Shown: positions 6,335-12,970 of the stretch, in pieces | Layout of the letters: every line of letters starts with the position of its first letter | Numbering within the stretch: the stretch's first letter is position 1 | Made by a program: the position numbers and the translations under genes | Source of the DNA: Caldifarciminota bacterium | GTDB taxonomy: Bacteria; Hydrothermota; Hydrothermia; LBFQ01; DSFT01 | Assembly: GCA_015494735.1 (NCBI GenBank) | Contig: WGAQ01000099.1 | Location: 1 to 12,970, forward strand | Reading direction: 5' to 3' | Length of the DNA: 12,970 nucleotides | The notes under the pieces: model-generated | Databases searched by the model: none | Told to the model about the DNA's origin: nothing | What the model saw: the letters and a program-made list of their open reading frames with translations, nothing else

Positions 6335-7015
6335 TTACCACTGCTCGAACCTTATGTCTTCCTTCGGCATATTGTGCTCCTCCAGGAATTCCCTGACGGC
6401 CTTCACCATGGGCGGAGGACCGCATATATACGCCACCTTTCCGGACAGGTCCTTACCGAAGCGCTTTTCGATGGCAGGCATGACGAAACCCGTGTCCCCC
6501 TTCCAGTCGGCGGGAGGCTCCAGAACGACGGGGACGAAGTGGAAGTTCTCCACCTCCCTGTCCATGGTGGTAAATTCGTCGAAGAAGGCGAAGTCCCCGG
6601 GCACGTTCACCCCGTAGAAGAGCCAGTAATCGCTGTTCCTGAATATGCCCTCCTGATGGGCATAACGGACCATGCTCCTCATGGGAGAAATCCCGGCCCC
6701 TCCGGCAATGAATAGGGTTTCCCTGTCCTCCTTCTGAAATACGAAATGCCCGTACGGGCCCGCCACCTCCAGTTCATCGCCCGCCTTCAGATTCCTCAGG
6801 CCCGGGGTGAATCTTCCCCCCTCGTTTATGCGTATAATGAATTCCCAGTGCTCATCCAGAGGGGACGAGGCAATGGAAAAAGCCCTCTTCACATTCCCAT
6901 CCGGATGCTTCAGCATGGCAAACTGCCCCGCCTCGAAATCCTTCTTATAATCCAGAATCAGGTGGACCAGGCGGGGGTTTATGAATTCCAGCGAGAGAAT
7001 CTTAACCCTTTCCAT
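6335..7015 (-). CDS. Ferredoxin-NADP+ reductase-like FAD/NAD(P)H oxidoreductase
   Basis: A 226-residue two-domain flavoprotein. Residues 1-95 form the FAD-binding barrel with RAFSIASSP (44-52), the R-x-Y/F-S-[IL]-[AT]-S signature for the flavin, and GPYGHF (86-91). Residues 98-226 form the NAD(P) domain with LFIAGGAGISPMRSM (101-115) and YICGPPPM (196-203). The chain ends in an aromatic residue (EQW), as in plant-type FNRs, where the C-terminal aromatic stacks on the flavin. There is no plant-type 2Fe-2S domain and no cysteine cluster, so it is a reductase module needing a separate electron carrier, not a PyrK/DHODB subunit. It is cytoplasmic. AGGAGG stands 6 bases before the ATG. It is followed by the small PG0541-like gene 12 bases on. 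The electron acceptor cannot be told from this window. Confidence 0.92.
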   Translation of the reverse strand: MERVKILSLEFINPRLVHLILDYKKDFEAGQFAMLKHPDGNVKRAFSIASSPLDEHWEFIIRINEGGRFTPGLRNLKAGDELEVAGPYGHFVFQKEDRETLFIAGGAGISPMRSMVRYAHQEGIFRNSDYWLFYGVNVPGDFAFFDEFTTMDREVENFHFVPVVLEPPADWKGDTGFVMPAIEKRFGKDLSGKVAYICGPPPMVKAVREFLEEHNMPKEDIRFEQW

Positions 7016-7050
7016 TTCCCTCCTCCTTGTGCTGCTTCGAATTGAAAACT

Positions 7051-7140
7051 TTAATGCTCCTCCCCCTCCATGGGGTCCATAAAGGAGCCCACCCTTTCGA
7101 ATATTCCATCAGCCGCTTCCCCGTGATAAGCGTAATTCAT
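7051..7140 (-). CDS. Possible 29-residue short ORF upstream of the flavoprotein gene
   Basis: The frame starts at ATG 7140, preceded on the minus strand by AGGAG four bases before it, and ends with TAA at 7051, 35 bases before the flavoprotein ATG. The peptide begins MNYAYHGEAADGIFERVGSF and is acidic at its end. The same frame stays open upstream for about 27 more codons without an obvious start. It could be a small protein, a translated leader or the remains of a gene. Not recognised. Confidence 0.2.
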   Translation of the reverse strand: MNYAYHGEAADGIFERVGSFMDPMEGEEH

Positions 7141-7296
7141 CCTGCTCCTGCCATGCAGCATCGGGCCCTTCTCAAATCCATAAGGTTGCTCTGTCCGCAA
7201 TGTCCTCCAGCCATATCCACACACAGGTGAATCGTTTCAAATCACCGGGCGCCACCATGCGGGCTCTACCCCACATTTTACGGAACAATTTTACAG

Positions 7297-7316
7297 GGGA
7301 GGCACAGGGACCTCCC
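7297..7316 (-). terminator. Hairpin directly after the RND pump gene
   Basis: On the minus strand GGGAGG pairs with CCTCCC across an 8-base loop, starting one base after the TGA stop (7320-7318), followed by CTGTAAAATTGTT. The T-run is weak, so read-through into the flavoprotein gene is possible. Confidence 0.45.
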
Positions 7317-7317
7317 A

Positions 7318-10300
7318 TCACGCCGCCTTCCTGCGCTTTGCTCTCCAGGACTCATAGACGGAATAGACGGTGGGAATGAAGAACAGGGTTATGATGGTGG
7401 AGAAGGTGAGACCACCGATGACCGCCACGGCCAGTCCCCTGTAAGTCTCTGCTCCGATGGACCTGTCCAGAGCCATGGGCAGGAGTCCCAGTATAACCGT
7501 GATGGTGGTTATGAGGATGGGCCTCAGTCTTCTCGATGCCCCCTGAACCACCGCCTCTATCAGGTCGTATCCCCTTCCCTTCAGGATGTTCATGTAGTCG
7601 GTCATAAGTATGGCATTGGAGAGGGCAATTCCCATCACCATTATCATCCCCACGAAGGCATTGGAGGAAAGGGGCTCGTTCCACAGGATGAGGAAGAGGG
7701 CCACACCCACGAATGCAAAGGGAACAGATAGCATAATTATCGCCGGGTACACGAAGGACTCCAGCTGTCCGGCCATTATGAGGAAGAGCAGGACCAGCCC
7801 CATAATCAGGGCAATCATCAGCTGCCCGAATGCCTCCCTCTGCCTCTTCACGGAGCCCGCCAGTTCGATGTCCACCCCCTGGGGCAATGTGATTTCCGAG
7901 AGGGCAGATTCGATGTCCTTTACCACATCTCCAAGAGCCCTTCCGTAGTAATCGGCCTCCACCCGAACCACCCTGCGCTTGTTAATCCTCTCTATGGAGA
8001 GGGGTCCGTATCCGAATCTGATTTCCTTTATGACATCGCCCGCATAGACCATCTTTCCGGTGGGGGTGGGAATCATGAGGGTTTTGATTATGTTTATATC
8101 CTTCCTGTACCTGTCATCCAGACGGACGTTTATGGGGACATCCTGCCCCTCCACCGTGATATTACCGGCATCCTGACCGAATATGGCTCCCCTTATGAGC
8201 ATCCCCGCCACTGCAGGGGTCAGACCGTAGGAGGCCAGTTTTTCCCTGTCGAACACAATCTGGAGTTCAGGCCGGGAGGTGGAGCGGGATATGCTGATGG
8301 CGGTGAGTCCCTCGATTTTCTCCAGTTTTTCCCTGATGAGACGGGCTATGGAATCCGTCGTGGGTATGTCGTATCCGTAGATTTCGATGGATATGTCCTT
8401 TCCGCCTCCGAATATGATTCTGTTGGCGCTGTTGCCGGCAGTAACTTCCAGTTTCTCGGGGCCGGGTATATCCTTCAGCTTCTCGTTGAGGATGGCCGCC
8501 ACCTCTTTATCCTTAAGGGGAATGTCCTCCTTTATCTTGATGAAGCACGTGGCGAAGTTGCTGGACTCCACATTGCCGAAGGTGGATGCAAATCCCTTGG
8601 AGGATGGCCCAACGCGGCAGGAGGTGTACTCCACATAGGGGGAAGACTCGATTATCTTCAACGCCTCATCGAAGACCTTCCTGGTGACCTCCAGACGGGT
8701 TCCCGGGGGCATGAGCATCTCCATGGTGACGCTGCGGGACTCGGGAGCCAGGAGGAATTCCACCTTCACGAATCTGAACAGACCCATGCCGAGGATGAAT
8801 ATGACCACGGATATGGTTATGGCCAGGAATCTGTGCTTCGTGCTCCAGCGCAGGAGTTTCCTGTGCCCCTCTTCCAGAGACAACAGAAATCTCTCTATCG
8901 CCCTTCCCACCACCGTCTTCGGAGGAGTGAGGGGACTCATGAAGCGGGCCGCCAGCATGGGGGTCAGGGTGAAGGCTATGAGGAGGGAGGTCAGGAGGGT
9001 CACTGCTATGGAATAGACCAGCTGACTGAAGAAGAGGCCTATGAATCCGGATGCGAGGAGCAGGGGCAGTACGACCGATATCCTGGTGAGGGTGGAGGCT
9101 ATGATGGCCTGCGAGACCTCCTGAGTTCCGAATATGGCAGCAGCATCCGGCTTTTCCCCCTTTTCCCTGTGGTAGAATATGTTTTCGATGACCACGACGG
9201 CATCATCCACCACCATCCCCACCGCAAGAGCAAGGGCGGAGAGGGATATGAGGTTTATGGTGCTCCCCGTCACGTACAGGTATATGAACGCCGCTATCAG
9301 GGATATGGGTATGGCGAGGGAGATGATGAGGGATGCCCCCAGATTCCTGAGTATCAGAAAGGTGGCGAGGACCACGATTACTATGGCCAGAAGCAGGTCC
9401 CTGGAAAGGTGATTGATGGAGAGCTTGACCTGACGGGAGAAGTCTATGGGATAGTACACCTCGACGTTGTAGCGTTTCGACAGCTCCTCCAGTTTCTTCT
9501 TCACGCCATCGGCCACGGAGACTATGTTGGAGCCGGACTTCTTGAAGACCCCTATGACGACCCCTTCCTTTCCATTGACCACTCCGTAATTCTTCCTGTC
9601 CTCGTATCCGAAACGGACATCCGCGATATCCCCCAGTCGAAGAACCACCCCCCTGCGGGTGGGTATGGGTATATCGGCCACCTGCTCCGGATTCCTGAGT
9701 TTCCCCTTGATTCGAATGACGTAATCGATGTCCCCGAATTCGATATTGCCCGAAGGGATGTCCATGTTGGAGGCCTCTATAGCTCTGACCACATCGGAAA
9801 AGGTGAGGCCGTACTTCTCCAGAGCCTTCTTGTCCACCGACACCTTTATCTGTCTGGGGCGGCCCCCTCCGAACAGTTCCACTCCACCCACACCGGGAAC
9901 GATTTCCAGTTCATCCAGAATCCTGCTCTCCACCAGATGCCTTATATCCACCAGGGTGTCCTTCGATGCGATGGATATAATCAGGATGGGGAACTGGGAG
10001 AGATTGAACTTCACCAGCTGGGGTCTCTGCACATCCTCCGGAAGGAAGAACATGGCGTTGTCTATCATGTCCCTGACGTCGTTGGCGGCTTCGTCCAGGT
10101 CCGTCCCCTCCTGAAACTCCAGAATGATGCTGGAAAGATTCTCCTGGGAGAAGGAGCGTATATTCTTCAGATTGGGGACCTGGGACAGCTGGTCCTCCAG
10201 CGGTTTCGTCACATTCTCCTCCACGTCGTAGCTCGAGGCACCGGGATACATGGTGATGACGGATATGGAGGGGAGGGAGACATCGGGGAACATGTCCACC

Positions 10301-10392
10301 TGAAGACGGCTGTATGCATACAGGCCGAAGACGATGCCCACAAGAAACACGACCGCAGTGAGAATGGGCCTCCTGACAGCAGTTCTAATCAT
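7318..10392 (-). CDS. RND-family multidrug/solute efflux pump, inner-membrane component
   Basis: A 1024-residue protein, the normal length for HAE-type RND pumps. It has the expected duplicated layout: TM1 (~10-27), a large periplasmic porter/docking loop, six membrane helices from ~332, TM7 in the middle, a second periplasmic loop and six final helices. MFPDVSLPSISVITMYPGAS (34-53) and ENVTKPLEDQL (59-69) are family signatures. GMVVDDAVVVIENI in TM4 carries Asp396 and Asp397, equivalent to the AcrB proton-relay pair Asp407/Asp408. The TM10 motif reads ALSNAIL, with Ser925 where AcrB has Lys940, as in RND subgroups lacking that lysine. It expels compounds from periplasm or inner membrane using the proton (or sodium) gradient. 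Its ATG overlaps the adaptor stop by four bases (ATGA). The substrate is unknown. Confidence 0.96.
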   Translation of the reverse strand: MIRTAVRRPILTAVVFLVGIVFGLYAYSRLQVDMFPDVSLPSISVITMYPGASSYDVEENVTKPLEDQLSQVPNLKNIRSFSQENLSSIILEFQEGTDLDEAANDVRDMIDNAMFFLPEDVQRPQLVKFNLSQFPILIISIASKDTLVDIRHLVESRILDELEIVPGVGGVELFGGGRPRQIKVSVDKKALEKYGLTFSDVVRAIEASNMDIPSGNIEFGDIDYVIRIKGKLRNPEQVADIPIPTRRGVVLRLGDIADVRFGYEDRKNYGVVNGKEGVVIGVFKKSGSNIVSVADGVKKKLEELSKRYNVEVYYPIDFSRQVKLSINHLSRDLLLAIVIVVLATFLILRNLGASLIISLAIPISLIAAFIYLYVTGSTINLISLSALALAVGMVVDDAVVVIENIFYHREKGEKPDAAAIFGTQEVSQAIIASTLTRISVVLPLLLASGFIGLFFSQLVYSIAVTLLTSLLIAFTLTPMLAARFMSPLTPPKTVVGRAIERFLLSLEEGHRKLLRWSTKHRFLAITISVVIFILGMGLFRFVKVEFLLAPESRSVTMEMLMPPGTRLEVTRKVFDEALKIIESSPYVEYTSCRVGPSSKGFASTFGNVESSNFATCFIKIKEDIPLKDKEVAAILNEKLKDIPGPEKLEVTAGNSANRIIFGGGKDISIEIYGYDIPTTDSIARLIREKLEKIEGLTAISISRSTSRPELQIVFDREKLASYGLTPAVAGMLIRGAIFGQDAGNITVEGQDVPINVRLDDRYRKDINIIKTLMIPTPTGKMVYAGDVIKEIRFGYGPLSIERINKRRVVRVEADYYGRALGDVVKDIESALSEITLPQGVDIELAGSVKRQREAFGQLMIALIMGLVLLFLIMAGQLESFVYPAIIMLSVPFAFVGVALFLILWNEPLSSNAFVGMIMVMGIALSNAILMTDYMNILKGRGYDLIEAVVQGASRRLRPILITTITVILGLLPMALDRSIGAETYRGLAVAVIGGLTFSTIITLFFIPTVYSVYESWRAKRRKAA

Positions 10393-11216
10393 TGGACGAC
10401 CCTCACTTTCATTCCATCCACCAGATTCCTGTTGCCCAGAACCACGACAGTGTCATCCGGACTCAGTCCATCGAGAATCTCCGTCCAGTCTTCATTGGAT
10501 ATGCCCACCTTCACCACCCTGCGTCTGGCGATACCATCCTTAACCACGAAGACGCTCTTCGTCTCCACCCCCACCACAGCAGATGTGGGAACCAGGAGGG
10601 CGCTATCCGAGCGGCGGACCACTATTTCGGCATCCACCATCTGGCCCACGATGCCATCGATACCGGCCCTGATCTCGAAGGTGGATGTCATGGGGTCCAG
10701 AATCGAGGACCTGTAGTATATGCGACCTTCCCTGCCATCCACCCTGACTGCATCCCCGGTTCTGATGCTCCGGAAGTAGATTCCGGGAACCTTAACCTGA
10801 AGATAGGTCCTGCCGTAAATCTGGGCGATGGGGGTCTGCGGGGACACCATCTGACCGGAGGGGATATTGAGGAGGTGAATGCGTCCGGATACCGGGGCCT
10901 CGACCGGATACTCCCTGTATTCCATTCCCGGCATCTTCCTGTCCAGATATGCGACGACCTGCCCCTTCCTGACCCTCTGGCCCTCCGAAACGGTGTACCT
11001 TATGAACTTTCCGGGCACATCGGGAAGAACAGGGGTCAGGGGGTCAGCAGATATCATCCCGGAGAGGGTTATACTCTCCTCTATGGAGCCCGTCCGGGGC
11101 AATGCCACCCTCACGGGAACCACCTTCTCTTCCTGAGCCTCCACCACCCTGCCCCTCCTGCAACCCTGAGAAATCATCAGGACAACGAGCAGGGGAATCA
11201 ATTTCTTAACGTCCAT
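10389..11216 (-). CDS. Short periplasmic adaptor (membrane fusion protein) of the RND pump, without alpha-hairpin
   Basis: A 275-residue protein; typical adaptors have 340-420. The N-terminus has a positively charged, hydrophobic leader followed by Cys19 (ISQGC), a lipoprotein-like site with an atypical Ser at -3. The two half-lipoyl motifs, roughly residues 64-92 (VSEGQRVRKGQVVAYLD) and 103-134 (PVEAPVSGRI, GQMVSPQTPIAQI), are separated by only ~10 residues where canonical adaptors insert a 60-100 residue helical hairpin. Beta-barrel (~137-205) and membrane-proximal (~206-275) domains follow. It should bridge the pump to the outer-membrane factor. The start overlaps the end of the TolC-like gene by 11 bases, and GGAGGAGAG just before the ATG is its ribosome site. 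The last four bases overlap the pump start. BesA of Borrelia is a known adaptor lacking the hairpin. Confidence 0.92.
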   Translation of the reverse strand: MDVKKLIPLLVVLMISQGCRRGRVVEAQEEKVVPVRVALPRTGSIEESITLSGMISADPLTPVLPDVPGKFIRYTVSEGQRVRKGQVVAYLDRKMPGMEYREYPVEAPVSGRIHLLNIPSGQMVSPQTPIAQIYGRTYLQVKVPGIYFRSIRTGDAVRVDGREGRIYYRSSILDPMTSTFEIRAGIDGIVGQMVDAEIVVRRSDSALLVPTSAVVGVETKSVFVVKDGIARRRVVKVGISNEDWTEILDGLSPDDTVVVLGNRNLVDGMKVRVVQ

Positions 11217-12546
11217 TGCTCTCTCCTCCTATCCTGACCACCCTCCACACTTCCAGGAGGGATTTCTTGTAATCCTTGAGGGCCATATCGTACCCTATCT
11301 GCGCTGCCACGTAGGCCCTCTGCACATCCCTGAACTTGATTAAGGGGATAAGTCCCTTATCGTACTGCTCCTTCGCAGAATCGAACATCTCCTTCGCCAT
11401 CTTCAGGTTGGTTTCCATCTTGTGGAGATTCTTTCGTGCGATGTCCAGGGAGCGGAGAGCCCTGTCCAGCTCCACTCGGGCCTGATTCATGGCGAATCTG
11501 ACGGATAAATCCACCTGCTCCATCTGGGCTTCTATCTTCTTCACCTCTCCCCTGTTTCTGAAACCATCGAAGACATTCCACACACCCACCAGGGAGACAG
11601 TCCAGGTGGAACCCCAGTCGCTCAGCAGGTTGGGAGCAGGTCTCGAAAACGTGTAGTTGGCCTGGGCGATTATGCTGGGCTTCGTGGCAGACTTCTGTAT
11701 ATCCAGAAGATAACGGAGGCTCTTCCTCTGCTCCTTCAGGAATCTGATATCGTAGCGCTCAGAAAGGAGGGAATCCGCATGCTCCACAACGGAAGAGTCT
11801 ATGACCACCCCCTGAAGGCTGTCCGTGATTTCTATCTCCTCATCCGGTGGCAGGTTGAGAAGCACCTTCAGATTATCCTTCATGTCCCGGTAGAGCTTCA
11901 GGGCATTTTCGTAGTCGTATCGGGCATTCTCCAGCTCCACCTTCGCCTGAAGGTACTCGAGGCGGGAAACCAGACCCTTCTCGTACCTTTCGGATGTGGA
12001 CCTGAAGACCTCCTCCATATCCTCCATCGTCTTCTTCTTCAGGGAAACCAGCTCCCTGACGCCAAGGAGCTCCAGATAGAAGGAGCGGACCTGATACTCG
12101 ATGGAGAGGAGGGTCTTCTCCCTTTCCACTTCGTGAACTTCCATCTGATGGCGGGCGAGTCTGTATGCATTAATGTCCCGGAACCATGTGAATATGGGTT
12201 GCTGGAGGGTGGCCTGAAAGTTGAAGGCATGGCGGGGGCGCAGCGGGATGGTGATTAAGGATGTGGTGTCCGGAACCACTATCAAGTCGTTGGGGTCCGG
12301 CGTCTGATAGTTGGGATAACCTATGTACCGGGTGGGGAAGTTCAATTCGGCGGGGTTGGCGTTGTAAGTATATACACCCTGCAACTTGATGCTGGGCATG
12401 AATGCAGACCTGGCCTTTATGTAGTCCCCCTCTATGGACTTCCTGCGGATGTCTATGGTTTCCACCTGAATGCTGTTCTCCCGGGCTATTTTCACAGCCC
12501 GGTCCATATTCAATTCCACGAGGGATATAACCAGGAGGTCCATCAT
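11206..12546 (-). CDS. TolC-like outer-membrane efflux factor
   Basis: A 446-residue protein, normal for outer-membrane efflux proteins. It contains two tandem OEP repeats, approximately 10-225 and 250-435, each with long amphipathic coiled-coil helices (for example EVFRSTSERYEKGLVSRLEY and MAKEMFDSAKEQYDKGLIPL, with the repeated Y-x-x-G-L/L-I turn) and beta-strand segments rich in alternating hydrophobic and Tyr/Phe residues (~49-118, ~290-325). It should form a trimeric channel through the outer membrane and periplasm. The N-terminal leader (MMDLLVISLVELNMDRA) is short and weak as a signal peptide. GGAGG lies 7 bases before the ATG. It begins 4 bases after the stop of the TetR-family gene and overlaps the adaptor gene by 11 bases at its end, so it belongs to the same operon. 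Confidence 0.94.
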   Translation of the reverse strand: MMDLLVISLVELNMDRAVKIARENSIQVETIDIRRKSIEGDYIKARSAFMPSIKLQGVYTYNANPAELNFPTRYIGYPNYQTPDPNDLIVVPDTTSLITIPLRPRHAFNFQATLQQPIFTWFRDINAYRLARHQMEVHEVEREKTLLSIEYQVRSFYLELLGVRELVSLKKKTMEDMEEVFRSTSERYEKGLVSRLEYLQAKVELENARYDYENALKLYRDMKDNLKVLLNLPPDEEIEITDSLQGVVIDSSVVEHADSLLSERYDIRFLKEQRKSLRYLLDIQKSATKPSIIAQANYTFSRPAPNLLSDWGSTWTVSLVGVWNVFDGFRNRGEVKKIEAQMEQVDLSVRFAMNQARVELDRALRSLDIARKNLHKMETNLKMAKEMFDSAKEQYDKGLIPLIKFRDVQRAYVAAQIGYDMALKDYKKSLLEVWRVVRIGGESNGR

Positions 12547-12550
12547 GTCC

Positions 12551-12970
12551 CTACCTCCCGGAGAAGCCCCTGAATATGAGGTCCTTTATGGTTTCCCTGT
12601 CCTCATACCTGACCTTTCCCTCGGAGCCATAGAATGCCCCGGGAATGCTGAAGAGCATCCATCTGACGGCGAATTCGCTATCTATTTTCCTGAAAAGTCC
12701 CTTCTCTATTCCCTCATCCACTATGGCCTTGAGGTTGACCATTATGGCCCTCCTGAGGGGCATTATGCGGGTCATGTACATATCCTTGAACCCCTCCTCG
12801 AAGATGATTCGGCGCTGTGCCAGTTCGGCCATGGCAAGCATATGGCGGGCACTATATAGGATATCCCACATTTTGTCTATGAATCGGGACAGCTTCTCTT
12901 TCGGGTCCAGTTCCTGGGTGGACAGTTCCTGAAGGAAATCCAGGAGTTTCACATGCTCCGTCTCTATTAT
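12551..12970 (-). CDS. TetR/AcrR-family transcriptional regulator, C-terminal part (N-terminus off the window)
   Basis: The frame is open to the window edge; 139 C-terminal residues are seen, starting IIETEHVKLLDFLQEL. The beginning fits the segment just after the TetR HTH motif, where the first ligand-domain helix starts. The rest is all-helical and hydrophobic/charged (FIDKMWDILYSARHMLAMAE, IMPLRRAIMVNLKAIVDEGI, SEFAVRWMLFSIPGAFYG), as in TetR ligand-binding domains. The DNA-binding helix is not in the window, so the family call rests on this C-terminal pattern plus position as first gene of an efflux operon. It probably represses its own operon and is released by a pump substrate. The operator and promoter must lie beyond base 12970. 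The downstream TolC-like gene starts 4 bases after its stop. Confidence 0.82.
   Translation of the reverse strand: MIETEHVKLLDFLQELSTQELDPKEKLSRFIDKMWDILYSARHMLAMAELAQRRIIFEEGFKDMYMTRIMPLRRAIMVNLKAIVDEGIEKGLFRKIDSEFAVRWMLFSIPGAFYGSEGKVRYEDRETIKDLIFRGFSGR

Larger units (their letters stand above)
7016..7317. other. 302-base gap between the RND operon and the flavoprotein gene
   Basis: It contains the hairpin after the RND stop (7297-7316), one short reading frame with a plausible ribosome site (7051-7140) and the AGGAGG site of the flavoprotein gene (7021-7026). I see no tRNA cloverleaf, no known riboswitch and no good -35/-10 pair. Two short minus-strand frames in different registers (7172-7276 and 7051-7140) could be leftovers of a frameshifted gene, but neither resembles a family I know. 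Confidence 0.5.

Noticed and set aside
6335..7015. Assignment of the flavoprotein as PyrK (dihydroorotate dehydrogenase electron-transfer subunit)
   Set aside because: The cysteine cluster for a 2Fe-2S centre at the C-terminus is missing and no pyrD is nearby; a general FNR-type reductase is the safer call.
7172..7276. 34-codon minus-strand frame in the gap after the RND gene
   Set aside because: No ribosome binding site and no similarity I can recognise; kept only as part of the gap observation.
8833..10716. 627-codon plus-strand open frame opposite the RND pump and adaptor genes
   Set aside because: Its composition is low-complexity Gly/Glu/His/Tyr-rich, as expected from the antisense of a G-rich, ATA/AGG-using gene. 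It has no domain, and the opposite strand encodes clear RND and adaptor proteins.

Overview
The window looks like part of the chromosome of an uncultured, probably thermophilic, diderm (outer-membrane) bacterium. The outer membrane is indicated by a complete inner-membrane / periplasm / TolC-type efflux operon. Thermophily is suggested by heavy use of ATA, AGA and AGG codons and purine-rich coding strands. A secreted beta-propeller protein ending in a FlgD/Por-like C-terminal domain resembles proteins of FCB-related and WOR-3/Hydrothermae/Stahlbacteria-type genomes. This placement is inference from protein style only; no rRNA or marker gene is present. Nearly every base is coding, and there is no tRNA, rRNA, CRISPR array, transposase or phage gene.

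Left part, minus strand (1-4003): a long secreted seven-bladed SBBP-type beta-propeller protein (1838-4003) is followed 13 bases later by a DJ-1/PfpI-family protein (1231-1824, TTG start supported by its ribosome binding site). A G-rich hairpin follows, and then an AT-rich pentapeptide-repeat protein with an N-terminal CxxC motif (1177 down to the window edge, truncated). The pentapeptide gene changes codon usage sharply after its first ~145 codons and looks chimeric or recently acquired.

Centre, plus strand (4050-6018): an NfeD-type membrane serine protease and a slipin (SPFH/stomatin) form the classic two-gene operon. Only 46 bases separate NfeD from the divergent propeller gene. That gap holds a strong minus-strand promoter (TTTACA-17-TAGAAT) and an overlapping plus-strand -10 box. 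Both are placed so that transcription would begin at or next to the start codon, which predicts two leaderless mRNAs, with a near-perfect 14-bp palindrome between them.

Right part, minus strand (12970 down to 6047): a TetR-family regulator (truncated at the window edge), a TolC-like outer-membrane factor, a periplasmic adaptor and an RND pump form one tightly packed operon with overlaps of 4 to 11 bases. The adaptor is unusually short and lacks the alpha-helical hairpin. After a hairpin and a ~300-base gap come a ferredoxin-reductase-like flavoprotein and a small protein resembling the PG0541 transporter-associated family, which usually sits at the end of RND operons. Together these look like a substrate-regulated efflux locus with a redox gene inserted near its 3' end.
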